This document shows positions 45,762 to 58,900 of a DNA stretch of 64,000 bases, piece by piece; the first letter of the stretch is position 1; each line of letters starts with the position of its first letter. Source of the DNA: Humulus lupulus (taxonomy: Eukaryota > Streptophyta > Magnoliopsida > Rosales > Cannabaceae); NCBI RefSeq assembly GCF_963169125.1, contig NC_084795.1:188020214-188084213 (forward strand). The letters are read 5' to 3'. Under the pieces are notes generated by a model. It made no database searches and had not been told where the DNA came from. It worked only from the letters and a program-made list of their open reading frames with translations. The translations under genes were made by a program, and so were the position numbers.

Positions 45762-48700
45762 ACTATCCCCTCCTCATCAGTCAATAAACCCGCAACTCTG
45801 ACCATGATTTCCAAGGTCCGCCGCCTTTACTTTACTTGTCAACAACACTCTTACAAGAGTATCAATCTTGCTCCACAAGATCTTGTCTAATAGCCATTCT
45901 TTTGTTAGCCCCTCGTTTACACTGCAACCCTGCTGAAACTTCAGAGTCTGCTTAGGTTACAATGATTACCTCGCTGTCTTATTCCCAATTCCAGAGAAAT
46001 TCATAAGCCATCACCCCTACCAGGTGGGATCAACTTGTAGGCCCCGCTGGCCTAACCCTTGGTACAACTTCAGAATCTATATTGAATCAAGAGTCAGAAC
46101 TCTCCCTTCTTTCCCTGAATACCATACAAATCCTCGTCTGTTATTACGTAGAGAGATACAACTCTTTCACCCCGAAGCTTTATTTTCTAAAAAAATTAAC
46201 AATTTACCAGTTTCTTTATTCTCCCAGATAGGCAGACACTCCTGCCTTAAGAATTTCAACGACCTCTTTGGCTTTCTCTCTGAACTAATGCCAAACCATA
46301 GTATTCACTATCCTTCACCTCTGACCATGTCCTATGTCGTGTTACATTAACAAGACGCCAGCATTTTCCACCACGACTAACTTATCAGGGATTACACTTC
46401 CCTTAATATCTCAAGTATTTGCATACTCAGAGCTTAATTCTTTAAGATATCTGATAAGCTTTCAGACTGCTATTTCACTTGCAATCAACTGATAATTCCA
46501 GATTCCCACTCTGTTCTTTTCGTTCTCTAGATCCATTCCAAAATTTAAAATACTATAGGGTCTCAATTCAGTATCATCGACGTTCTACCCTGAAACCAGT
46601 TCACTTGACCCAACTACATTAACTCGATCAACTGAGTTAAAAATTTTCATGTTTGGATACCTTACTTAAGGTCTATTGGGGTCTATTCCCACGATACACC
46701 ACCACATCACCTAACCCCTCAGGGTCCAAAGGAAAACACTAGATTCTGTCACCCGCTCAACCCTCCCGGTACAACGTACCCTAGGAGGTGGAATGATATC
46801 CATTCAGAATTCTCATTCATAAACCAAATCTAATTGGATCCTTCATCCAATCCTGGTATCCTAACTTGTATCATCTTGACAGGGTTCCTCCCTGTTTCAA
46901 CCAAAGCCAACTCTTTGGATTCCATAGTTCAGCGACACTCACCAGTTAATCATATCTACTAATGTTATGCCAATCTCAGTCGTTGCCTTGTCCACTCCAT
47001 TACAGTTTATGGCGTCATTCCTTGATTGCCACACACTCCCTAGTTAGGAGTCCGCCTCCAATTAAATTTCCCCTCGTTCAACCGAGGATTCAAACACTGA
47101 TCATTCGTCTCTTACTTTTTACTAAATATGGGTCTCAACGTTATCTTTCTTACTAATCCCCAACACTCAAGTACCTGATGATATGCATAACTGCCAACTT
47201 AACCTTCCAAGTATATCAACCATGTTCCATTCTTTCACCTCCTGCAAGGTTCGATCCATCCTCGCGTCAATTTGCGTCTGGGCGTGCCCAATCCGTGATG
47301 CACTCCCACGTTTCCATATCCTCATCATAGATCAAGTCCTTTATGCTATCACTCTATACTTAACCATATCACACACATATTCCAGCATCGCCAGATACCA
47401 ATCAATTCCTACCTTATCTCCTGAACTCCAATTTAACACCATCATTCTGTCTAACCTCAAGTTTTACTGTCCTCCCCATCTCTGATGTAGTTGTCCGCTG
47501 AGATACTTATGCGATGTCTGACGTGTTTACCAATCCTGTTATGCTTTCTATTCTTCAAATATTCTTCATTGGCTTCTTTGTGGCTTCAGATCAATTCTCC
47601 TCATACCTATCCTTTCTTCTTGTAGCTCTATTCTGAGTACTCCTAACGACACCCAAACCAACACTCCGTAGAACCTTACCTGTGACACTGCCTTCTGGGT
47701 ACAAACGTCTTCAGCATAATCATTTGCTCACCATTTCCGTCTGGGAGTAATCCACATGTACTGCTCGTGAGCTTGAAGGGGACTTGCCCATACCGTTCAT
47801 GCATTCTCTGCCTAAAGAACTTACCTGTGCTCCTGTACCTTAAACCATTCTAGAATCTTTGTTACCAACTCCTCACACCCTACCCGGTGCAAAATAGACA
47901 AATTCACGAAATGTCTCTATCCTTGGTTTCCAGCTGGTAATAACCAGGTCATAGATCAACTCTTGGAGACATCGTCCCATCTTGTATCCAACATTGTACT
48001 TTTCGTTCTAACCCGACGATGCTAACAATCCCCGCAGTATAACACTCTGGCTACTCCAGGGTCAAATTCCTTCGATTGCTTCAATAGATTTTTCTGTCAG
48101 CCAAAACCATCTTTTACAACATTCCTTATACCAATCCTATCTGTAGTCCGACCTTGAAGTACCCCCAAATCTTTCTTTACATACCCACATAATTTTCCCA
48201 CTGGTCAGCTCAGTTTCCACTCAGTCTCATTTACATACTCCAGATGATATCCTCTACAATCCATGGTTATTTCTTAACTGATTAGCTCTCTCACTGTGAC
48301 TCATGCTAAGGCTCCCTTAAGAAAAACTCTGTCGTATTACTATGCACTTCTTGATCACTTGCATCCCAATCCATCTGCCAGAGTTTCTAATTTCTTCTCA
48401 ATAAGTATTACTATCATTAGCCTCTCGAATAGCACCCTTGAGGCAACCTCTCTATGTCCATCTCCCTCTCGGAACATTCTCAACACCTCGTTCTTCCAAT
48501 TCGTTACATGACCAAAGCATAAACCAGTCAGTTAAATACTCATCCTCGAGGAATCAGCCTCGAACCTTGAATGTATCGATGCATTCTAGTTCTCCGTTCC
48601 CTCCCCATGGGAAATCCATCCTAACATATCGAGTCATTCTATGTAGAAGTCATGCCCTCACCTGACCTCCTCTTAGGTGGCATCCTCTCCCTCATGTGCA

Positions 48701-50295
48701 TACCAAATAACCTCCCTGGTTCCTGTCACCATCTTGATAACTACCTTTTCAATCAGGCTTCTTTCCAATCTCAAATTAGGTGCCCAAGCACTGTTTGAGG
48801 TCCTTCTACCTCAAAAATTGAGAATCTGTCATTGCTGCATTCTATCAATAAAGTATCATCTTATCAATCAGACTTTTCCCCCTTTTTAGCAAAACCAGAA
48901 GCCACAGAACTATCTGAGGTTCTTTTAACTTGATTATCACGAATCTATCTTTACTAACTCCATCAAAGGAAGCACTGCCATTGCGGCTCTAGCACTCATG
49001 CTCTATACATCAATCATCAGTTCCTCGAACAACATGGCCCTCTCCGCCATCCATATACAGACGATAAATTCCTACATCAGAGCAGCCCAAATACCTTGGA
49101 CTATCCCAGAGTTCAATCTTTAAATGGGTCGCCATCATTTCCGGATACATCCGTCAGTATAAATTCCCGAAATGAATTACCCGATTCACCAAACCCATTG
49201 ATTTACACTGTTGTTACCCTATTAGTCCAAACCAAACTTATAAGGCCACCAGTCTCCATAGTTCAAATCATGTCTTTATAATCTCTTCTAACAATTCATC
49301 ATCTAGGTTCTTTCCAACCCATTACGCCTATGCCTCACCCAAGTGCCGTTTCCAGGCATCCCTTTAGCACAATACTTAACGCAACCCTTTAATCAGGATC
49401 TCTCATCCTCCTAACCAAGGGTGGAATTAACTTTGCTCATCCACTAACCGATCCTTTGTCGACTCAAACTTCCCTCAAAATCAGAGGATAACACCCCCTT
49501 TAGGCCTTTCACATAACACCCTTGTCTATCCATACCCTCCCAATAAGCTAACACTGGCAACCTTTCCTAGAGAAGTCCATTACTCCTCTGTCCCGTCTCA
49601 ACTATTAAATTCCACAGCCTGCTCACACATTGGCAATCATCTACTGCATCTTTCAGGGGTAGATGGAGGTCTCCAACTCCAACTATTATCAAAATCCCCC
49701 CCTACAAAGCAACACCAAGCCCACTTAACCAACCTAGGCACAAACAACTTGAATTCATCTGCCACTGCTGACCAAACACCTGAACTCTAGGGTTCATACT
49801 CTGAACCAAACCACAACTAGATCCAAATAACCACAGTTATCATGCACACACAAGGCATATTTAGGCCAAAACCATAATGATATACATTTTGCTACCAGAT
49901 TTTAACATCACCAAGTATACCCAGGTCTCAATATGCTTCATACAAGCCAATAAACGGATATTACATATGAATTTAATTTAGACAATTAATCACATACACT
50001 CAATATGTAAACCATTATGCCCATATTCATCCACATGCATAATAATGTTATTCAGCACACATCAATCTCAACATGCAATAGTCAAAGGCCCAGCCCCAAC
50101 AGTATCTCATGCATATGTCAACTTATTCCTCATGTTCCATATAAATAAGCAGGCAAACAAGGCATTCAAACATATGTTCAGACATGTCAATCAATCATAC
50201 CAACCAACCCTGAGTCGAGCTTGTCACTGACAGCAAGCGTACATGTTCGGTTGATCTCCAGAACCAATAAACCTTGGCTCGCTCTGATACCAAGT
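45762..50295 (-). pseudogene. Decayed gag-pol interior of element C
   Basis: The length (4.5 kb) is right for a complete Tekay gag-pol, but no frame survives. Homology is still visible. On the minus strand near 49470-49500, GATTTTGAGGGAAG and GGTTAGTGGATGAGC follow the spacing of gag in element D (GATATTTGAGGGAGG and GAACAGTGGATGAC). Near 45800-45920, AGATCTTGTGGAGCAAGATT and CGGACCTTGG follow the integrase tail of element B (AGGTCCTGAGGAACAAGACT and CGACCTGGG). Identity is about 65-70% by eye. The leader after the PBS resembles that of element D. No host gene is present. Confidence 0.7.
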
Positions 50296-52526
50296 TGTAA
50301 CGCCCTACTTCCTTAGAGCCGTTACAAGTGAGTTTTAAGACAAAACAATGTGCAATGAACTCGCTAACCGAGGTTTTTAAAACAAAAGTGTGACTAAGCA
50401 AAAGTTAAGGCTGTAATCTTTAAAAATGCGTGGTTTCATTGAGGACTTCTAGTATTTAACATTTGGGATCCCAAAATAAGATTTGAAAACTATTTACAAC
50501 TTAAAATAAGTTTATAGTTTTTGTCCGTTATTAAAATCACAGGTTATTACAGCCATTTCTCGAAAATACCCTCAACCAAAGCAGTCGGGCAGGCCAAACA
50601 TGTACGCGTCGCTTCACGATCTCCATACTCATGGCTGGTCGACTCAATCATTGCCCTTTCCTGCAACACAGAGCACCCGTGAGACGAAGCCCAGCAAGAA
50701 GACTCATGCAGTTCATAACATATGCAAATTATACAGTTAATCATATCAGATAGTCCACAGATAAACAGGTCAACCATTAGACTTAAGCGACCCAGCCATG
50801 CCGCCCCTGAAGCCTTACCAAAGCCTGGGGTCTCGGTCCTCACCGTAAGGATAACACATGTATCCATGGGGTCCCACCCTGACGACAAGCACTTCACGTG
50901 CTAAGTGGTACTTCTGGCCCCACTGCCGTTCTCGACCTTTCGCCGTTCTCGGCTCCTCGCCGTTTCATTCAACTATAATCACAGATAGTCTAACTCAAAT
51001 AACATTTGAACATCTATCAATTCAATCAAGTCTGCACCCTAACATGTAATGCAATATAGGGTCGTGCCCTGCAATCACACTATGGGCCCATGCCCTGTCC
51101 TACTGGTGCTATAGTTTTCTTACCTTTCAATTTGATAGCTTCGATCACTTGACTCCTTAAGCACGATCCCACTCGAGCCTTAGCGCACACCTAAGCACAG
51201 ACATAGGTCAAAGTCAACACCAAACCTTGAGTCTAAAACCTCGCCTCAGGACCAATCCCGAGCCCCCCGGGAAGTCCTAGATCCACAAAACAAGGTGGTG
51301 GAATCGAACCCTGAACCCTAGGTCAAAATCCCTCACAAATAGCCCAAAAATCACTCTCTGGGCACAGGGTAGCGCTACAGCGCTCAAAAGAGGGCTCTAT
51401 AGCGCTACAAGCTGAATCAGCATCCCCAGAAACAGGGCCTAGCGCTACAGCGCCCAAAGACTAGCGCTGTAGCGCTAGTTGCAGGCAGGAAAATTCTCAT
51501 TTTCTTCTCTGCGATTTCTTTGAGCCAAATTTCAACCCAAACTTCTCCAAATCTTCACCAAACTCAAAATTAAGCTTATAAACACTCTCCACTCATCCCA
51601 AGCATCCCAAATCCTCAAAACCCAAGTACATTCATCCCAAATCTCAAAATCTACCATGATTAACCCTAAACCCAAAAATTCAGTCAAACATCAAAGTTAA
51701 GGGCTTAGAATTCATACCGTTGATGCAATTTTCACCTTGATTCATTTCCTAGACCTCCTTAGCTTTCTCTTCCTCAATGCTTGCCCAGAAATTCCCTAAA
51801 GTTCCCATCAACTCAGCTCAAAACACAGCTCAAACCAGCCAAACCCTTAAAACTGAAATTTCTAAAAACTTACCTCAAAATTTGATGAGTTCTTGCTAAT
51901 CTTTGCCAAATCTTCAAGTCTAACTTTAAGATCCTTGATGCTCAGCCTATCCTAGCTCTCCACTGAGCTTTGCCCCAAGAAAAATGAAGAGAAGTGGTGG
52001 GAGAACCACAAACCGATTCTTTGAAACAAAACCCCTCTGTTTTTCTCTCTTTTCTTTTTCTTCCTTTTTCTTTCTTTTCCACAGTCATATCTCTCTCTCT
52101 ATAAATCCCACTAAGTATATAAAGCCTCAATATATATTCTCTAAATTTCTTGCTTATACCCCCAGGCTTAACCCAAGCCGGGTATAAATTTCCTCCTTGA
52201 CTTTCCGCTAATCTGCTCTCTGGGATCGTCTCGAGTCACAAGTCACAGATACATCCACATACTAATGTGGTCTCAACAATCATCACATATCAATACAGTT
52301 ATGCCCAAAATGGCCAAAATTACAATTATTCCCTTCTAACACAATCAGGGCCTACATGCATACTAATACACATAGTCATGCATCTCAAATAGTCAAATAG
52401 TCATATAACATACTTTAAATCATAATCATGCATTTTACTCATTAAAATCAAACATAAAGTCCATTATGCCCTCTAGGCACACTAATCAAGGCCCTTAAGC
52501 CTTATTAGCGATTTTGGGTCGTTACA
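50296..52526 (-). mobile_element. 5' LTR of element C
   Basis: The minus strand runs from TGTAACGACCC (52526) to GGGCGTTACA (50296), next to the PBS. The word cassette is at 51370-51478. Its CT-rich segment (52030-52080) and TATATA stretches are shared with the 3' LTR. Confidence 0.9.
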
Positions 52527-52531
52527 TATAT

Positions 52532-52773
52532 CACATATATACACATAAATACACAATTATGTCCACAACAGGCCAAATTACCAAAGTTGCCCTTTTAATA
52601 AGAAGCAGGCCCACATGCATATTTAATATCCCTAAATATGCACATTTAATCATATTATCACATAATTCTCATATTAACAACTAATATAGCAATTAAACAC
52701 ATATTTTCACATATTGCCATCTTGGCCCCTAATCATGGCCCTAAGTCTTATTAGGTAATTTTGGGATGTTACA
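52532..52773 (-). mobile_element. Tekay element B 3' LTR, right part
   Basis: This is the start of the LTR on the minus strand (TGTAACATCCCAAAATTACC). It continues the sequence broken at 43511. A PPT (GTAAGGAGGGGATAGT, 52789-52774) adjoins it and fixes the minus orientation. Confidence 0.85.
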
Positions 52774-55136
52774 ACTATCCCCTCCTTACAGAAATTTCAT
52801 CCTCAAAATTTTACATAAACATCTCAGGAAACTGAGCTCACATATCTGCCTCCAACTCCCAGGTCGCTTCCTCGACCCTGTTGTTCCTCCATAATACCTT
52901 AACCAAAGGTATAGTCTTGTTCCTCAGGACCTTGTCCTTCCTATCAAGAATCTGAACTAGTTGTTCTTCATAAGACAAATCTGCCTCCAATTCCAAATCC
53001 TCATAATTGAGTACATGAGTTCCATTTGACACATACTTCCCCAACATAGAAATATGGAATACATTATGCATGCTAGACAGTGTAGGGGGTAAAGCCAACC
53101 TGTAGGCCTGCTGCCTGATCCTCTTCAGGATCTCAAATTGTCCCATAAACCTAGGGCTCAGCTTGCCCTTCTTTCCGAACCTCTTCACCCCTCTAAGAGG
53201 TGAAACCCTAAGGAAGACATAGTCTCCCACCTGGAACTCTGCGGTCCTCCGCCTCAGGTCAGAATAACTCTTTTGGCTACTCTGAGAAGTAAGCATCCGA
53301 GCTTCAATCTTCTTGATAGCCTCAGTGTTCCTCTGGACTGCATCTGGACCTTAATATTTCCTCTCACCCATCTCATCCCAGTGAATGGGCGATCTGCACT
53401 TCCTACCATATAACATCTCATAAGGTGCCACTCCGATGGTAGACTGATAACTGTTGTTATGAGAAAATTCTATCAGAGGAAAATACTTATTCCAGGACCC
53501 TTCAAAGTCCAACGCACACGCTCACAGCATGTCCTCCAATATATGAATAGTCCTCTCAGACTAATCCTCAGTCTGAGGACGATAAGCGGTGTTGAACTTT
53601 AGCTGTGTACCCATCTCCCTCTACAAACTCCCCCAAAACTTGGAAGTAAAGATAGGGTCCCTATCAGAAACGATAGACCTCGGCATCCCATGAAGGTGAA
53701 CTATCTCTCTCACATAGAGATCTACATACAGGTCAACTGTGTAATTCGTCCTCATTGGTAGAAAATGAGCTGACTTTGTGTATCGATCCACAATGACCCA
53801 AATAGAATCACGCTGGTCCACTGTCCTGGGCAAGCCTACCATGAAATCCATCATGATATCTTCCCACTTCCACTTTGGGATATCCAGAGGCTATAACAGT
53901 CATGCCGGCCTCTAATTTTCAGCCTTGACCTGCTGACAGGTCAGGCACCTCGCTACATACTGTGTCACATCCCTCTTCATCCCAGGCCACCAGTATAAAA
54001 CTCTCAGGTCCTGGTACATCTTCGTGGTGCCTAGATAAAGAGAATACGGGTGGTGTGAGATTCATCCAGAATCTCTCGTCTAATCTAGGTGTCCATCGGA
54101 ACACAAATCCGACACTTATGTCTCAGTAAACCCATACTCGACACTGAATAGTCCTTACCAACTCCAGCTAGGACGTCTTTTCTAACCTGCCCCAGCTGTG
54201 GATCATCTAACTATCTCTACTTGATTCTCTCCAAGAGAGTAGACTGTAAAGTAATATTGGCCAACTGGCCCACCGTTAACTTTATCCCCGCTCGAGTCAT
54301 CTCATCAGACAACTTCCTCGATATCCGTCTGGCACTATATAACTATCCCAATCCCTTCCGACTCAAGGCATCAACTACCACGTTGGCCATCTCAGGGTGA
54401 TAGAGGATCTCAAAATCATAATCCTTTACCAGCTCCAACCAACGTCTCATCCTCATGTTCAGAACCTTCTGAGTGAAAAAGTACTTCAGGCTCTTGTGAT
54501 CAGTGTATATCTCACACTTCTCACCATACAAGTAATGCCGCCACACCTTCAGTGCAAAAACTATCACTGCCAGCTCTAAATCATGTGTGGGATATCTCTT
54601 CTCATAATCCTTCAATTGATGTGATGCATAGGCAACCACCTTTCCTGTCTGCATAAGTACACAACCTAGACCCTACCTTGAAGCGTCACAGTAAACCACA
54701 AACTTATCTTGATCTGTAGGAAGGCTCAAAATTGGTGCGGTAATCAAACTCTCCTTGAGCTTCTGAAAACTGTCCTCACACTTATCTTACCAAACAAATC
54801 TCTGATTCTTGCGTGTCAACTCTGTCAATGATGATGCAACCTTGGAGAACCCTTCCACAAAGTGCCTGTAATAACCTGCCAAACCCAAGAAACTCCTAAT
54901 CTCTGAAGCATTCTTCGGTCTTGGCCAATCTCTAACTGCTTCAACCTTCGCTGGACCACCTTAATACCATCTTTATTGACTATGTGACCCAAGAAAGTGA
55001 CCTGTGGCAACCAAAACTCGCACTTCTTAAACTTCGCATACAGCTTGTGCTCTCTCAACCTCTGTAATACCAGTCTGAGGTGATGCTCGTGCTCTGTCTC
55101 CATCTAAGAGTATATCAATATATTGTCGATGAAGAC
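52774..55136 (-). pseudogene. Tekay element B pol: RT end, RNase H, integrase, chromodomain-like tail
   Basis: Reading from 55136 down: the RT active site FIDNILIYS (normally FIDD, so the second Asp is lost) is followed by a TAG, then HEHHLRLVLQRLREHKLYAK. RNase H is at 54654-54343 ([39 protein letters not shown]). The integrase core is at about 53860-53620 ([38 protein letters not shown]), and its C-terminal part with the chromodomain-like tail at 53296-52838 (RVSPLRGVKRFGKKGKLSPR, VLWRNNRVEEATWE). Frames are broken by several stops. The upstream part is separated by the Tat-2 insertion at 55137. Confidence 0.92.
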
Positions 55137-55913
55137 TGTACGCCCTGGATTTCCCACGGGCTGTTTAGCAGGACGATCCTCGGACTAAACATGATTTAGC
55201 CCGAGGCTCCCACAGGCCAGAGGCTTTATCTTCAGGACGGGCCCTTTCTAGCTCGAGGGGATGGAGCGTCCTGCTCCCTCCTGTTGTTCCAGGAGCTGGG
55301 AACAACATCCGACGACCACTGACGGATCAGCTCGGGTTATGGATTGCTCCGGTAGCGAGCTTCTCAGGAAGCTCTGACCCTATGGGAAGTCAACACGCAA
55401 GATAAACATGCATAATCCTGCCATCACGTGTCCGATATCCCCCTGACTTCTCGGACACGCCGCAGGAACGTGCGTATTCAGACACCCACGGACGGGTTGG
55501 GCCGTGCGGCCCATTATCTCCTTCCATACTGATTAGACCACACTTATGTGTCAGGTTTAGGAAGTAATCATGAATATCACAGACTTGATATGACAAATGG
55601 TAAGGTCACGGGATGACCTCCCTACCAATTTCCAGGTGCCTTCTCCTATAAATATGGAGACCCTGGGAATTGATAGGGGTTGGAAAAAATAGTCTTGTAA
55701 GAACGATATATTTTGTAAACCAATTACCCAGAAAAGATCAATAATATTGACTAGTGGAGTAGAAGGATTTTAACCTTCGAACCACTTAAAAACGTGTTTA
55801 GGGTCACCTAGTTCTTCTCACAAAGATTTCATATCTGCGGCGGTTCTACTTTTAAGTACTAATCTCTCTCTCTTCTTCTCGTAATTACCTGTTGCCGAAG
55901 AACCGCGTCAACA
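55137..55913 (+). mobile_element. 5' LTR of Tat-2
   Basis: TGTACGCCCTGGATTTCCC to CGCGTCAACA, 777 bp. The outer thirds resemble the Tat-1 LTR, while about 55165-55380 is different, so it is a separate subfamily. The TATA box TATAAATA is at 55647-55654. Confidence 0.93.
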
Positions 55914-55935
55914 GTTTGGTGCTTTCATTGAGAGC
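55914..55935 (+). other. Primer-binding site and leader start of Tat-2
   Basis: GTTTGGTGCTTTCATTGAGA follows the LTR directly and is identical in Tat-1. The matching tRNA was not identified. Confidence 0.75.
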
Positions 55936-55968
55936 AAGTCCAATTAGTACTACCACAAACATACAACT

Positions 55969-58900
55969 ATGGTGACCACTCGATCCGAACATGGCAACGA
56001 GACAGAACAGCATGATGGGCAGGAGGCCCGCCATGTTGCCCTCCCCGAGGAGCAAGTTCCTGAAGTCCAGCAAAGGCCAGGAAAGCAGCCGGCCGGCCAA
56101 GACGACACTGGTAGTTCGACGCCCCGGCCGCCTAATCCGAATCCAGGTTATTATACTGCGGTGGAGATGGAGAATGCTCAACTGAGGAGCCAGCTAGCAG
56201 CAGCTGGTCAGCAAATCCAGGATATTCTGAGTCGACTACCCCCTCTCACAACCAACAGTAACGTTGGAGAGAGGCAAGGCGGGGCTCCTAAGTCTCGCCG
56301 GAGTAGTCGATCCAGGCATGGCCGTTCGGGTAGACTCCCTGCAGCCAACTCCACCCCTTCATCACGCCATCAAGAGGCAAACTTCAGGGAAATGCCTCAG
56401 ACCGAACCGCAGCAGTACAGCCGTTCGGTTAGGACATCAACCCCTAGCTCTCAGCCTTCCTCGAGGACATCCGGAAGGGATAGGGGAAATTCCCAAAGGA
56501 GGGTCGAGGAGATCCGGAGACGTCAGCCCGTCCCAAAAGAGCGTCCAGTTCCTCGTCCAGATCGCCCAGCGCGAAACCATCAAGCTGGCAGGGCCAAGAG
56601 GCCCCCACCAAATTTAGTCCGTCCAGACGGCACTAGGATCGCCTCTCCGGTCAGGCATCCTCCTTCTCCCATCAGATACCCGTCTCCTCAGCCCGTCCGA
56701 GACATCCCGACCTACATAAATAGTAGGAGAGACCCGCCATCGGCCGGGCCTTCCCGGCGCAGCAGGGTGCCGGGGGAAGGATCAGGTCGGAGCCGCCAAA
56801 GACGCACATCGAGCCTGTCCAGCAGGAGTCACAGGACCGGTAGTGCACGGAGTGATCTTTCGGGAGGAGACCTACGACAGCAACTAAGTTCAGCACAAAG
56901 TCACCATAATACCCATGGAGGCGACCTTCGAGATCGCCTCAACTCTCACAGAGAGGATCGAGTTAGGGATGGTAGCCAGGCCCGCTCAGTTGGGGTCCGA
57001 TCCGAAGTACGTAATGGCGGGAATGCCCCAAATGACCTATCTCCAGATAGGAGGGGCAATAACCCGCCTAATATGTACAACGGGTCCGGAGCTGTTGAAC
57101 AGCCCTGGAATAACCCAGGATCTCAGGACAAAACCTTAGAGCGCTTAACTCAAATGGAGGAGCTGATGAAGAAGCTCCTGTCAGAGAAAGAAAAAGACGA
57201 ATATGATTCAAGGGATGAGATGGAGCTCTTCGCCCCCAACATAGCAGCAACGGCATACCCCTCTGGCTTTCGTATGCCTCACTTGTCAAAGTTCAACGGG
57301 GATGGAGACCCATCTGACCACTTAGGGATGTTCAACACCCTAATGATGGCTCATAACATCGGGCCAGAGCTTCGTTGCTTGATCTTCCCTTCCACCCTAA
57401 CTGGACCTGCCAGGCAGTGGTTCAAACAAAGTAAAAGGCAGTCAATTAGCTCCTGGAAGACCTTTTCGGCTGACTTCAAGAGGGCATTCCGGGCCTCTCA
57501 GGCCGCCAGGGTCCAGGCCGACTCCCTAGCTAACGTGAGACAGCAACCTGGAGAAACGCTAAAAGCCTACTTGAGCAGATTTGCAAATGTCGCTGCTCGA
57601 GCCAGATATGCCGATGACAGCTCCAAACTCATGGCTATGAGGACCGGGATCCTAGTAGGCGGAGATCTGTGGAAGGATATTCAAAGGAGGGGGGTCAGCT
57701 CAGTTAGTGAATTCCTTAACAGAGCCCAAGAATGGATAAACTTGGAGGAAGCTGAAGCTTCAGCCGCGGGGACCAGCCAGGTCCTCGAGAAGCCCGCTGG
57801 GGCGGGAACAGAGATCGTAGTAGTGACTCCCGACGTCACGCAGAGCAACCAGCCCGGTGGCGGCAAAATAAAAGGAAATGGTGAAAACGTCCAGCACGGT
57901 CAAAAGAAGAATAAGTCCGTGGATAAATTCAAGCCCGTGTTCACAGCGTATACCGAGCTCACCCAAACCAGGGAGAATATTTTCCTGGCCAACGCTACGC
58001 GAGTCCCCTGGAGAAGACCGGAGCCAATAAAGCACCCTAAGGGAAAGAGAGACGCTTCCAAATTCTGCCGTTTTCATAACGACGTCGGGCACAATACCGA
58101 CGACTGCAGGCACCTCAAAGCTGAAATCGAGACTCTCATCCGAGCAGGACCGTTGGCGCAATACTCGCGGAACAGGGTCCCCACAGGTCGACCCGCTCCG
58201 GAGATCCCAGCCAGTCAACTTGGACCTCGAGTAGATCAGGACGTCCCTCCCCCCATGGTCGAGGGAGAGATTTCCATCATCTCTGGAGGGCCACACATGG
58301 CTGGCACGAGCAGAGGCGCCCAGAAGAGGTACATAAATGAGTTGAAGGCCCACAATGGAGGGGAGTTCGTCCCGGAACAACGTCAATCAAAACAACAAAG
58401 ATTAGAGAAACAACCAGTCACTTTCACGGACGAGGACGCGGGCCATGTCCAATTCCCTCATAACGATCCCTTGGTCGTAGCAGTCCAGCTCGCCAACCGG
58501 AGAGTAAGGAGGGTGTTAGTGGACAATGGGAGCTCGGTGAATCTCCTATTCCGTTCAACCTTAGAAAACATGGGTCTGACCGTCTCCGAGCTAAAGGCAA
58601 CCTCGATGATGCTATATGGTTTTTCAGGCAAAGGGTCAGCAGCGATAGGAACGATCGAGCTGGTGATCACCCTAGGCGACGAGTCCCGAACAGTGTCCAA
58701 ACTGCTCGAATTCGTAGTCATTGACTGCTCCGCTGCCTACAATGCAATTTTGGGCCGACCAACGCTCGTTGCTTTCGAAGCTATCACATCCGTCCGGCAC
58801 CTCGCCATGAAGTTCCCTACTTCAACAGGGGTCTGCACTATCAAGGGCGATCAGCTCGCTGCCAGGGAATGCTACAGCATTTCCATGAAGGGAAAATCTA

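Larger units (their letters stand above)
43512..52526 (-). mobile_element. Tekay-type element C, complete with TSD but non-coding
   Basis: Two LTRs of about 2.2 kb flank a 4.5-kb interior, and the 5-bp duplication TATAT is perfect (43507-43511 and 52527-52531). The PBS (TGGTATCAGAGC, minus strand 50292-50281) and the PPT (GAGGAGGGGATAGT next to 45761) are in the right places. No substantial ORF remains on the minus strand. Confidence 0.93.

Noticed and set aside
45762..50295. Small plus-strand ORFs of 60-110 codons in element C
   Set aside because: Homology shows the minus strand is decayed gag-pol; the plus-strand frames have no motifs.
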